A stretch of DNA of 64,000 nucleotides from Oasisia sp. SBJ-2009 (lineage: Eukaryota; Annelida; Polychaeta; Sabellida; Siboglinidae): assembly GCA_964017155.1 (NCBI GenBank), contig OZ024862.1, positions 250,501-314,500 on the forward strand, given 5' to 3'. Below, one piece after another: positions 27,101-39,785 of the stretch (positions are counted from its first letter, which is position 1; every line of letters starts with the position of its first letter). The translations under genes and the position numbers were made by a program. The notes under the pieces were generated by a model that saw only the letters and a list, made by a program, of their open reading frames with translations, was not told the origin of the DNA and made no database searches.

Positions 27101-30100
27101 CAACAGAATTCCGTGCCGACCGCTGGGTAAACGGCGGGAGTAATAATGAACCACTAACTAGATGAGGTGACGATGCATTTGGCGACCTTAACAGGGTGAT
27201 AGTTGCACAAATCGAGGAAAACGACAAAGTCCGATCCGTCTACGGGGGATCAGTTTTGAGCATCGAGAGAAACGGCCAAGTTCGACGCGCCGGTCGGTCT
27301 TCTCGGGCGTATTCCACGCACGGAGTGTAACTACGACTCTCTCGACGAAACCAACTTTTGGAAACAAATCGAGGAAAACGACAAAGTCCGATCCGTCTAC
27401 GGGGGATCAGTTTTGAGAATCGAGAGAAACGGCCAAGTTCGACGCGCCGGTCGGTCTTCTCGGGCGTATTCCACGCACGGAGTGTAACTACGACTTTCTC
27501 GACTAAACCAACTGACCGTGCGCGTCGTCTTGCCAACTTTTGGAAACAAATCGAGGAAAACGACAAAGTCCTATCCGGCTACGGGGGATCAGTTGGGGAA
27601 GTATGTTTACATTCTTTTCAACAGAATTCCGTGCCGACCGCTGGGTAAACGGCGGGAGTAATAATGAACCACTAACTAGATGAGGTGACGAGGCATTTGG
27701 CGACCTTAACAGGGTGATAGTTGCACAAATCGAGGAAAACGACAAAGTCCGATCCGTCTACGGGGGATCAGTTTTGAGAATCGAGAGAAACGGCCAAGTT
27801 CGACGCGCCGGTCGGTCTTCTCGGGCGTATTCCACGCACGGAGTGTAACTACGACTCTCTCGACGAAACCAACTTTTGGAAACAAATCGAGGAAAACGAC
27901 AAAGTCCGATCCGTCTACGGGGGATCAGTTTTGAGAATCGAGAGAAACGGCCAAGTTCGACGCGCCGGTCGGTCTTCTCGGGCGTATTCCACGCACGGAG
28001 TGTAACTACGACTCTCTCGACTAAACCAACTGACCGTGCGCGTCGTCTTGCCAACTTTTGGAAACAAATCGAGGAAAACGACAAAGTCCGATCCGGCTAC
28101 GGGGGATCAGTTGGGGAAGTATGTTTACATTCTTTTCAACAGAATTCCGTGCCGACCGCTGGGTAAACGGCGGGAGTAATAATGAACCACTAACTAAATG
28201 AGGTGACGAGGCATTTGGCGACCTTAACAGGGTGATAGTTGCACAAATCGAGGAAAACGACAAAGTCCGATCCGTCTACGGGGGATCAGTTTTGAGAATC
28301 GAGAGAAACGGCCAAGTTCGACGCGCCGGTCGGTCTTCTCGGGCGTATTCCACGCACGGAGTGTAACTACGACTCTCTCGACGAAACCAACTGACCGTGC
28401 GCGTCGTCTTGCCAACTTTTGGAAACAAATCGAGGAAAACGACAAAGTCCGATCCGTCTACGGGGGATCAGTTGGGGAAGCGTAAATGTCTGTTTACATT
28501 CTTTTCAACAGAATTCCGTGCCGACCGCTGGGTAAACGGCGGAAGTAATAATGAACCACTAACTAGATGAGGTGTCAAGACATTTGGCGACCTTAACAGG
28601 GTGATAGTTGCACAAATCGAGGAAAACGACAAAGTCCGATCCGTCTACGGGGGATCAGTTTTGAGAATCGAGAGAAACGGCCAAGTTCGACGCGCCGGTC
28701 GGTCTTCTCGGGCGTATTCCACGCACGGAGTGTAACTACGACTCTCTCGACGAAACCAACTGACCGTGCGCGTCGTCTTGCCAACTTTTGGAAACAAATC
28801 GAGGAAAACGACAAAGTCCGATCCGTCTACGGGGGATCAGTTTTGAGAATCGAGAGAAACGGCCAAGTTCGACGCGCCGGTCGGTCTTCTCGGGCGTATT
28901 CCACGCACGGAGTGTAACTACGACTCTCTCGACTAAACCAACTGACCGTGCGCGTCGTCTTGCCAACTTTTGGAAACAAATCGAGGAAAACGACAAAGTC
29001 CGATCCAGCTACGGGGGATCAGTTGGGGAAGTATGTTTACATTCTTTTCAAAAGAATTCCGTGCCGACCGCTGGGTAAACGGCGGGAGTAATAATGAACC
29101 ACTAACTAGATGAGGTGACGAGGCATTTGGCGACCTTAACAGGGTGATAGTTGCACAAATCGAGGAAAACGACAAAGTCCGATCCGTCTACGGGGGATCA
29201 GTTTTGAGAATCGAGAGAAACGGCCAAGTTCGACGCGCCGGTCGGTCTTCTCGGGCGTATTCCACGCACGGAGTGTAACTACGACACTCTCGACGAAACC
29301 AACTGACCGTGCGCGTCGTCTTGCCAACTTTTGGAAACAAATCGAGGAAAACGACAAAGTCCGATCCGTCTACGGGGGATCAGTTTTGAGAATCGAGAGA
29401 AACGGCCAAGTTCGACGCGCCGGTCGGTCTTCTCGGGCGTATTCCACGCACGGAGTGTAACTACGACTCTCTCGACGAAACCAACTGACCGTGCGCGTCG
29501 TCTTGCCAACTTTTGGAAACAAATCGAGGAAAACGACAAAGTCCGATCCGTCTACGGGGGATCAGTTGGGGAAGTCTGTTTACATTCTTTTCAACAGAAT
29601 TCCGTGCCGACCGCTGGGTAAACGGCGGGAGTAATAATGAACCACTAACTAGATGCGGTGACGAGGCATTTGGCGACCTTAACAGGGTGATAGTTGCACA
29701 AATCGAGGAAAACGACAAAGTCCGATCCGTCTACGGGGGATCAGTTTTGAGAATCGAGAGAAACGGCCAAGTTCGACGCGCCGGTCGGTCTTCTCGGGCG
29801 TATTCCACGCACGGAGTGTAACTACGACTCTCTCGACGAAACCAAATGACCGTGCGCGTCGTCTTGCCAACTTTTGGAAACAAATCGAGGAAAACGACAA
29901 AGTCCGATCCGTCTACGGGGGATCAGTTGGGGAAGTCTGTTTACATTCTTTTCAACATAATTCCGTGCCGACCGCTGGGTAAACGGCGGGAGTAATAATG
30001 AACCACTAACTAGATGAGGTGACGAGGCATTTGGCGACCTTAACAGGGTGATAGTTGCACAAATCGAGGAAAACGACAAAGTCCGATCCGTCTACGGGGG

Positions 30101-30706
30101 ATCAGTTTTGAGAATCGAGAGAAACGGCCAAGTTCGACGCGCCGGTCGGTCTTCTCGGGCGTATTCCACGCACGGAGTGTAACTACGACTCTCTCGACTA
30201 AACCAACTGACCGTGCGCGTCGTCTTGCCAACTTTTGGAAACAAATCGAGGAAAACGACAAAGTCCGATCCGTCTACGGGGGATCAGTTGGGGAAGCGTA
30301 AATGTCTGTTTACATTCTTTTCAACATAATTCCGTGCCGACCGCTGGGTAAACGGCGGGAGTAATAATGAACCACTAACTAGATGAGGTGTCAAGACATT
30401 TGGCCACCTTAACAGGGTGATAGTTGCACAAATCGAGGAAAACGACAAAGTCCGATCCGTCTACGGGGGATCGGTTTTGAGAATCGAGAGAAACGGCCAA
30501 GTTCGACGCGCCGGTCGGTCTTCTCGGGCGTATTCCACGCACGGAGTGTAACTACGACTCTCTCGACGAAACCAACTGACCGTGCGCGTCGTCTTGCCAA
30601 CTTTTGGAAACAAATCGAGGAAAACGACAAAGTCCGATCCGTCTACGGGGGATCAGTTGGGGAAGTCTGTTTACATTCTTTTCAACAGAATTCCGTGCCG
30701 ACCGCT
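15140..30706. repeat. Higher-order block of ~8.2-8.6 kb, two diverged copies
   Basis: About 15140-19790 recurs at 23365-28015 (offset 8225). About 19706-22120 recurs at 28292-30706 (offset 8586, one 361 bp AB dimer more). Rare private changes are shared, for example gactttctcgac at 19269/27494, gacactctcg at 20698/29284, ttcaaaagaatt at 20462/29048 and the accaaatgacc variant at 21256/29842. A few differ, such as ggacgtagtg at 17646 and gcgaattcc at 25862. The first copy holds internal junctions that the second lacks. Confidence 0.85.
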
Positions 30707-31333
30707 GGGAAAACGGCGGGAGTAATAACGAACCACTAACTAGGTGAGGTGACGAGGCATTTGGCGACCTTAACAGGGTGATAGTTGCAGAAATCGAGGA
30801 AAACGACAAAGTCCGATCCGTCTACGGGGGATCAGTTTTGAGAATCGAGAGAAACGGCCAAGTTCGACGCGCCGGTCGGTCTTCTCGGGCGTATTCCACG
30901 CACGGAGTGTAACTACGACTCTCTCGACGAAACCAACTGACCGTGCGCGTCGTCTTGCCAACTTTTGGAAACAAATCGAGGAAAACGACAAAGTCCGATC
31001 CGTCTACGGGGGATCAGTTGGGGAAGTCTGTTTACATTCTTTTCAACAGAATTCCGTGCCGACCGCTGGGTAAACGGCGGGAGTAATAAAGAACCACTAA
31101 CTAGATGAGGTGTCAAGACATTTGGCGACTTTAACAGGGTGATAGTTGTACAAATCGAGCAAAACGACAAAGTCCGATCCGTCTACGGGGGATCAGTTTT
31201 GAGAATCGAGAGAAACGGCCAAGTTCGACGCGCCGGTCGGTCTTCTCGGGCGTGTGCCACGCAAGGGGTGTAACTACGACTCTCTCGACGAAACCAACTG
31301 ACCGTGCGCGTCGTCTTGCCAACTTTTGGAAAC

Positions 31334-31379
31334 AAATCGAAGAAAACGACAAATCCGATCCGTCTACGGGGGATCAGTT
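31334..31379 (+). repeat. 46 bp core variant with 1 bp deletion
   Basis: The core reads aaatcgaAgaaaacgacaaatccg, with gagg changed to gaag and one base lost from acaaagtcc. The same linked pair of changes recurs near 36600, 39495, 43305, 48203, 55840 and 58562, seven copies in all. All lie between an A and a B. It is a good tracer for duplication and crossover in the right half. Confidence 0.9.
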
Positions 31380-31919
31380 GGGGAAGTCTGTTTACATTCT
31401 TTTCAACAGAATTCCGTGCCGACCGCTGGGTAAACGGCTGGAGTAATAATGAACCACTAACTAGATGAGGTGACGATGCATTTGGCGACCTTAACAGGGT
31501 GATAGTTGCAGAAATCGAGGAAAACGACAAAGTCCGATCCGTCTACGGGGGATCAGTTTTGAGAATCGAGAGAAACGGCCAAGTTCGACGCGCCGGTCGG
31601 TCTTCTCGGGCGTATTCCACGCACGGAGTGTAACTACGACTCTCTCGACGAAACCAACTGACCGTGCGCGTCGTCTTGCCAACTTTTGGAAACAAATCGA
31701 GGAAAACGACAAAGTCCGATCCGTCTACGGGGGATCAGTTGGGGAAGTCTGTTTACATTCTTTTCAACAGAATTCCGTGCCGACCGCTGGGTAAACGGCG
31801 GGAGTAATAATGAACCACTAACTAGATGCGGTGACGAGGCATTTGGCGACCTTAACAGGGTGATAGTTGCAGAAATCGAGGAAAACGACAAAGTCCGATC
31901 CGTCTACGGGGGATCAGTT

Positions 31920-32418
31920 TTGAGAATCGAGAGAAACGGCCAAGTTCGACGCGCCGGTCGGTCTTCTCGGGCGTATTCCACGCACGGAGTGTAACTACGA
32001 CTCTCTCGACGAAACCAACTGACCGTGCGCGTCGTCTTGCCAACTTTTGGAAACAAATCGAGGAAAACGACAAAGTCCGATCCGTCTACGGGGGATCAGT
32101 TTTGAGAATCGAGAGAAACGGCCAAGTTCGACGCGCCGGTCGGTCTTCTCGGGCGTATTCCACGCACGGAGTGTAACTACGACTCTCTCGACGAAACCAA
32201 CTGACCGTGCGCGTCGTCTTGCCAACTTTTGGAAACAAATCGAGGAAAACGACAAAGTCCGATCCGTCTACGGGGGATCAGTTTTGAGAATCGAGAGAAA
32301 CGGCCAAGTTCGACGCGCCGGTCGGTCTTCTCGGGCGTATTCCACGCACGGAGTGTAACTACGACTCTCTCGACTAAACCAACTGACCGTGCGCGTCGTC
32401 TTGCCAACTTTTGGAAAC
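31920..32418 (+). repeat. Three consecutive A modules (AAA)
   Basis: Three A modules separated only by cores lie at about 31920-32054, 32102-32236 and 32284-32418. The arrangement recurs at about 40077-40575 as part of the 8157 bp-offset duplication. Elsewhere A is single or doubled, so this looks like one local 182 bp duplication later copied with its block. Confidence 0.85.
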
Positions 32419-33999
32419 AAATCGAGGAAAACGACAAAGTCCGATCCGGCTACGGGGGATCAGTTGGGGAAGTATGTTTACATTCTTTTCAACAGAATTC
32501 CGTGCCGACCGCTGGGTAAACGGCGGGAGTAATAATGAACCACTAACTAGATGAGGTGACGAGGCATTTGGCGACCTTAACAGGGTGATAGTTGCACAAA
32601 TCGAGGAAAACGACAAAGTCCGATCCGTCTACGGGGGATCAGTTTTGAGAATCGAGAGAAACGGCCAAGTTCGACGCGCCGGTCGGTCTTCTCGGGCGTA
32701 TTCCACGCACGGAGTGTAACTACGACTCTCTCGACTAAACCAACTGACCGTGCGCGTCGTCTTGCCAACTTTTGGAAACAAATCGAGGAAAACGACAAAG
32801 TCCGATCCGGCTACGGGGGATCAGTTGGGGAAGTATGTTTACATTCTTTTCAACAGAATTCCGTGCCGACCGCTGGGTAAACGGCGGGAGTAATAATGAA
32901 CCACTAACTAAATGAGGTGACGAGGCATTTGGCGACCTTAACAGGGTGATAGTTGCACAAATCGAGGAAAACGACAAAGTCCGATCCGTCTACGGGGGAC
33001 CAGTTTTGAGAATCGAGAGAAACGGCCAAGTTCGACGCGCCGGTCGGTCTTCTCGGGCGTGTGCCACGCAAGGGGTGTAACTACGACTCTCTCGACGAAA
33101 CCAACTGACCGTGCGCGTCGTCTTGCCAACTTTTGGAAACAAATCGAGGAAAACGACAAAGTCCGATCCGTCTACGGGGGATCAGTTGGGGAAGCGTAAA
33201 TGTCTGTTTACATTCTTTTCAACAGAATTCCGTGCCGACCGCTGGGTAAACGGCGGGAGTAATAATGAACCACTAACTAGATGAGGTGTCAAGACATTTG
33301 GCGACCTTAACAGGGTGATAGTTGCACAAATCGAGGAAAACGACAAAGTCCGATCCGTCTACGGGGGATCAGTTTTGAGAATCGAGAGAAACGGCCAAGT
33401 TCGACGCGCCGGTCGGTCTTCTCGGGCGTATTCCACGCACGGAGTGTAACTACGACTCTCTCGACGAAACCAACTGACCGTGCGCGTCGTCTTGCCAACT
33501 TTTGGAAACAAATCGAGGAAAACGACAAAGTCCGATCCGTCTACGGGGGATCAGTTTTGAGAATCGAGAGAAACGGCCAAGTTCGACGCGCCGGTCGGTC
33601 TTCTCGGGCGTATTCCACGCACGGAGTGTAACTACGACTCTCTCGACTAAACCAACTGACCGTGCGCGTCGTCTTGCCAACTTTTGGAAACAAATCGAGG
33701 AAAACGACAAAGTCCGATCCGTCTACGGGGGATCAGTTGGGGAAGCGTAAATGTCTGTTTACATTTTTTTCAACAGAATTCCGTGCCGACCGCTGGGTAA
33801 ACGGCGGGAGTAATAATGAACCACTAACTAGATGAGGTGTCAAGACATTTGGCCACCTTAACAGGGTGATAGTTGCACAAATCGAGGAAAACGACAAAGT
33901 CCGATCCGTCTACGGGGGATCAGTTTTGAGAATCGAGAGAAACGGCCAAGTTCGACGCGCCGGTCGGTCTTCTCGGGCGTGTGCCACGCAAGGGGTGTA

Positions 34000-36900
34000 A
34001 CTACGACTCTCTCGACGAAACCAACTGACCGTGCGCGTCGTCTTGCCAACTTTTGGAAACAAATCGAGGAAAACGACAAAGTCCGATCCGTCTACGGGGG
34101 ATCAGTTGGGGAAGTCTGTTTACATTCTTTTCAACAGAATTCCGTGCCGACCGCTGGGTAAACGGCGGGAGTAATAATGAACCACTAACTAGATGAGGTG
34201 ACGATGCATTTGGCGACCTTAACAGGGTGATAGTTGCACAAATCGAGGAAAACGACAAAGTCCGATCCGTCTACGGGGGATCAGTTTTGAGAATCGAGAG
34301 AAACGGCCAAGTTCGACGCGCCGGTCGGTCTTCTCGGGCGTATTCCACGCACGGAGTGTAACTACGACTCTCTCGACGAAACCAACTGACCGTGCGCGTC
34401 GTCTTGCCAACTTTTGGAAACAAATCGAGGAAAACGACAAAGTCCGATCCGTCTACGGGGGATCAGTTGGGGAAGTCTGTTTACATTCTTTTCAACAGAA
34501 TTCCGTGCCGACCGCTGGGAAAACGGCGGGAGTAATAACGAACCACTAACTAGGTGAGGTGACGAGGCATTTGGCGACCTTAACAGGGTGATAGTTGCAG
34601 AAATCGAGGAAAACGACAAAGTCCGATCCGTCTACGGGGGATCAGTTTTGAGAATCGAGAGAAACGGCCAAGTTCGACGCGCCGGTCGGTCTTCTCGGGC
34701 GTATTCCACGCACGGAGTGAAACTACGACTCTCTCGACGAAACCAACTGACCGTGCGCGTCGTCTTGCCAACTTTTGGAAACAAATCGAGGAAAACGACA
34801 AAGTCCGATCCGTCTACGGGGGATCAGTTGGGGAAGTCTGTTTACATTCTTTTCAACAGAATTCCGTGCCGACCGCTGGGAAAACGGCGGGAGTAATAAC
34901 GAACCACTAACTAGGTGAGGTGACGAGGCATTTGGCGACCTTAACAGGGTGATAGTTGCAGAAATCGAGGAAAACGACAAAGTCCGATCCGTCTACGGGG
35001 GATCAGTTTTGAGAATCGAGAGAAACGGCCAAGTTCGACGCGCCGGTCGGTCTTCTCGGGCGTATTCCACGCACGGAGTGTAACTACGACTCTCTCGACG
35101 AAACCAAATGACCGTGCGCGTCGTCTTGCCAACTTTTGGAAACAAATCGAGGAAAACGACAAAGTCCGATCCGTCTACGGGGGATCAGTTGGGGAAGTCT
35201 GTTTACATTCTTTTCAACATAATTCCGTGCCGACCGCTGGGTAAACGGCGGGAGTAATAATGAACCACTAACTAGATGAGGTGACGAGGCATTTGGCGAC
35301 CTTAACAGGGTGATAGTTGCACAAATCGAGGAAAACGACAAAGTCCGATCCGTCTACGGGGGATCAGTTTTGAGAATCGAGAGAAACGGCCAAGTTCGAC
35401 GCGCCGGTCGGTCTTCTCGGGCGTATTCCACGCACGGAGTGTAACTACGACTCTCTCGACTAAACCAACTGACCGTGCGCGTCGTCTTGCCAACTTTTGG
35501 AAACAAATCGAGGAAAACGACAAAGTCCGATCCGTCTACGGGGGATCAGTTGGGGAAGCGTAAATGTCTGTTTACATTCTTTTCAATATAATTCCGTGCC
35601 GACCGCTGGGTAAACGGCGGGAGTAATAATGAACCACTAACTAGATGAGGTGTCAAGACATTTGGCCACCTTAACAGGGTGATAGTTGCACAAATCGAGG
35701 AAAACGACAAAGTCCGATCCGTCTACGGGGGATCAGTTTTGAGAATCGAGAGAAACGGCCAAGTTCGACGCGCCGGTCGGTCTTCTCGGGCGTATTCCAC
35801 GCACGGAGTGTAACTACGACTCTCTCGACGAAACCAACTGACCGTGCGCGTCGTCTTGCCAACTTTTGGAAACAAATCGAGGAAAACGACAAAGTCCGAT
35901 CCGTCTACGGGGGATCAGTTGGGGAAGTCTGTTTACATTCTTTTCAACAGAATTCCGTGCCGACCGCTGGGAAAACGGCGGGAGTAATAACGAACCACTA
36001 ACTAGGTGAGGTGACGAGGCATTTGGCGACCTTAACAGGGTGATAGTTGCAGAAATCGAGGAAAACGACAAAGTCCGATCCGTCTACGGGGGATCAGTTT
36101 TGAGAATCGAGAGAAACGGCCAAGTTCGACGCGCCGGTCGGTCTTCTCGGGCGTATTCCACGCACGGAGTGTAACTACGACTCTCTCGACGAAACCAACT
36201 GACCGTGCGCGTCGTCTTGCCAACTTTTGGAAACAAATCGAGGAAAACGACAAAGTCCGATCCGTCTACGGGGGATCAGTTGGGGAAGTCTGTTTACATT
36301 CTTTTCAACAGAATTCCGTGCCGACCGCTGGGTAAACGGCGGGAGTAATAAAGAACCACTAACTAGATGAGGTGTCAAGACATTTGGCGACTTTAACAGG
36401 GTGATAGTTGTACAAATCGAGCAAAACGACAAAGTCCGATCCGTCTACGGGGGATCAGTTTTGAGAATCGAGAGAAACGGCCAAGTTCGACGCGCCGGTC
36501 GGTCTTCTCGGGCGTGTGCCACGCAAGGGGTGTAACTACGACTCTCTCGACGAAACCAACTGACCGTGCGCGTCGTCTTGCCAACTTTTGGAAACAAATC
36601 GAAGAAAACGACAAATCCGATCCGTCTACGGGGGATCAGTTGGGGAAGTCTGTTTACATTCTTTTCAACAGAATTCCGTGCCGACCGCTGGGTAAACGGC
36701 TGGAGTAATAATGAACCACTAACTAGATGAGGTGACGATGCATTTGGCGACCTTAACAGGGTGATAGTTGCAGAAATCGAGGAAAACGACAAAGTCCGAT
36801 CCGTCTACGGGGGATCAGTTTTGAGAATCGAGAGAAACGGCCAAGTTCGACGCGCCGGTCGGTCTTCTCGGGCGTATTCCACGCACGGAGTGAAACTACG

Positions 36901-39785
36901 ACTCTCTCGACGAAACCAACTGACCGTGCGCGTCGTCTTGCCAACTTTTGGAAACAAATCGAGGAAAACGACAAAGTCCGATCCGTCTACGGGGGATCAG
37001 TTGGGGAAGTCTGTTTACATTCTTTTCAACAGAATTCCGTGCCGACCGCTGGGTAAACGGCGGGAGTAATAATGAACCACTAACTAGATGAGGTGACGAT
37101 GCATTTGGCGACCTTAACAGGGTGATAGTTGCACAAATCGAGGAAAACGACAAAGTCCGATCCGTCTACGGGGGATCAGTTTTGAGAATCGAGAGAAACG
37201 GCCAAGTTCGACGCGCCGGTCGGTCTTCTCGGGCGTATTCCACGCACGGAGTGTAACTACGACTCTCTCGACGAAACCAACTGACCGTGCGCGTCGTCTT
37301 GCCAACTTTTGGAAACAAATCGAGGAAAACGACAAAGTCCGATCCGTCTACGGGGGATCAGTTGGGGAAGTCTGTTTACATTCTTTTCAACAGAATTCCG
37401 TGCCGACCGCTGGGAAAACGGCGGGAGTAATAACGAACCACTAACTAGGTGAGGTGACGAGGCATTTGGCGACCTTAACAGGGTGATAGTTGCAGAAATC
37501 GAGGAAAACGACAAAGTCCGATCCGTCTACGGGGGATCAGTTTTGAGAATCGAGAGAAACGGCCAAGTTCGACGCGCCGGTCGGTCTTCTCGGGCGTATT
37601 CCACGCACGGAGTGAAACTACGACTCTCTCGACGAAACCAACTGACCGTGCGCGTCGTCTTGCCAACTTTTGGAAACAAATCGAGGAAAACGACAAAGTC
37701 CGATCCGTCTACGGGGGATCAGTTGGGGAAGTCTGTTTACATTCTTTTCAACAGAATTCCGTGCCGACCGCTGGGAAAACGGCGGGAGTAATAACGAACC
37801 ACTAACTAGGTGAGGTGACGAGGCATTTGGCGACCTTAACAGGGTGATAGTTGCAGAAATCGAGGAAAACGACAAAGTCCGATCCGTCTACGGGGGATCA
37901 GTTTTGAGAATCGAGAGAAACGGCCAAGTTCGACGCGCCGGTCGGTCTTCTCGGGCGTATTCCACGCACGGAGTGTAACTACGACTCTCTCGACGAAACC
38001 AAATGACCGTGCGCGTCGTCTTGCCAACTTTTGGAAACAAATCGAGGAAAACGACAAAGTCCGATCCGTCTACGGGGGATCAGTTGGGGAAGTCTGTTTA
38101 CATTCTTTTCAACATAATTCCGTGCCGACCGCTGGGTAAACGGCGGGAGTAATAATGAACCACTAACTAGATGAGGTGACGAGGCATTTGGCGACCTTAA
38201 CAGGGTGATAGTTGCACAAATCGAGGAAAACGACAAAGTCCGATCCGTCTACGGGGGATCAGTTTTGAGAATCGAGAGAAACGGCCAAGTTCGACGCGCC
38301 GGTCGGTCTTCTCGGGCGTATTCCACGCACGGAGTGTAACTACGACTCTCTCGACTAAACCAACTGACCGTGCGCGTCGTCTTGCCAACTTTTGGAAACA
38401 AATCGAGGAAAACGACAAAGTCCGATCCGTCTACGGGGGATCAGTTGGGGAAGCGTAAATGTCTGTTTACATTCTTTTCAATATAATTCCGTGCCGACCG
38501 CTGGGTAAACGGCGGGAGTAATAATGAACCACTAACTAGATGAGGTGTCAAGACATTTGGCCACCTTAACAGGGTGATAGTTGCACAAATCGAGGAAAAC
38601 GACAAAGTCCGATCCGTCTACGGGGGATCAGTTTTGAGAATCGAGAGAAACGGCCAAGTTCGACGCGCCGGTCGGTCTTCTCGGGCGTATTCCACGCACG
38701 GAGTGTAACTACGACTCTCTCGACGAAACCAACTGACCGTGCGCGTCGTCTTGCCAACTTTTGGAAACAAATCGAGGAAAACGACAAAGTCCGATCCGTC
38801 TACGGGGGATCAGTTGGGGAAGTCTGTTTACATTCTTTTCAACAGAATTCCGTGCCGACCGCTGGGAAAACGGCGGGAGTAATAACGAACCACTAACTAG
38901 GTGAGGTGACGAGGCATTTGGCGACCTTAACAGGGTGATAGTTGCAGAAATCGAGGAAAACGACAAAGTCCGATCCGTCTACGGGGGATCAGTTTTGAGA
39001 ATCGAGAGAAACGGCCAAGTTCGACGCGCCGGTCGGTCTTCTCGGGCGTATTCCACGCACGGAGTGTAACTACGACTCTCTCGACGAAACCAACTGACCG
39101 TGCGCGTCGTCTTGCCAACTTTTGGAAACAAATCGAGGAAAACGACAAAGTCCGATCCGTCTACGGGGGATCAGTTGGGGAAGTCTGTTTACATTCTTTT
39201 CAACAGAATTCCGTGCCGACCGCTGGGTAAACGGCGGGAGTAATAAAGAACCACTAACTAGATGAGGTGTCAAGACATTTGGCGACTTTAACAGGGTGAT
39301 AGTTGTACAAATCGAGCAAAACGACAAAGTCCGATCCGTCTACGGGGGATCAGTTTTGAGAATCGAGAGAAACGGCCAAGTTCGACGCGCCGGTCGGTCT
39401 TCTCGGGCGTGTGCCACGCAAGGGGTGTAACTACGACTCTCTCGACGAAACCAACTGACCGTGCGCGTCGTCTTGCCAACTTTTGGAAACAAATCGAAGA
39501 AAACGACAAATCCGATCCGTCTACGGGGGATCAGTTGGGGAAGTCTGTTTACATTCTTTTCAACAGAATTCCGTGCCGACCGCTGGGTAAACGGCTGGAG
39601 TAATAATGAACCACTAACTAGATGAGGTGACGATGCATTTGGCGACCTTAACAGGGTGATAGTTGCAGAAATCGAGGAAAACGACAAAGTCCGATCCGTC
39701 TACGGGGGATCAGTTTTGAGAATCGAGAGAAACGGCCAAGTTCGACGCGCCGGTCGGTCTTCTCGGGCGTATTCCACGCACGGAG
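34000..39785. repeat. 2895 bp block in tandem duplication
   Basis: About 34000-36890 and 36895-39785 match at offset 2895 in module order and markers. These include gagtgaaactacg, the repeated gggaaaacgg form, accaaatgacc, caatataatt and the 1 bp-deleted core. The boundary falls where gtgaaac (about 36892) is matched by gtgtaac (about 39787). It lies inside the span of the 8157 bp-offset duplication, so duplications are nested. Confidence 0.82.
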
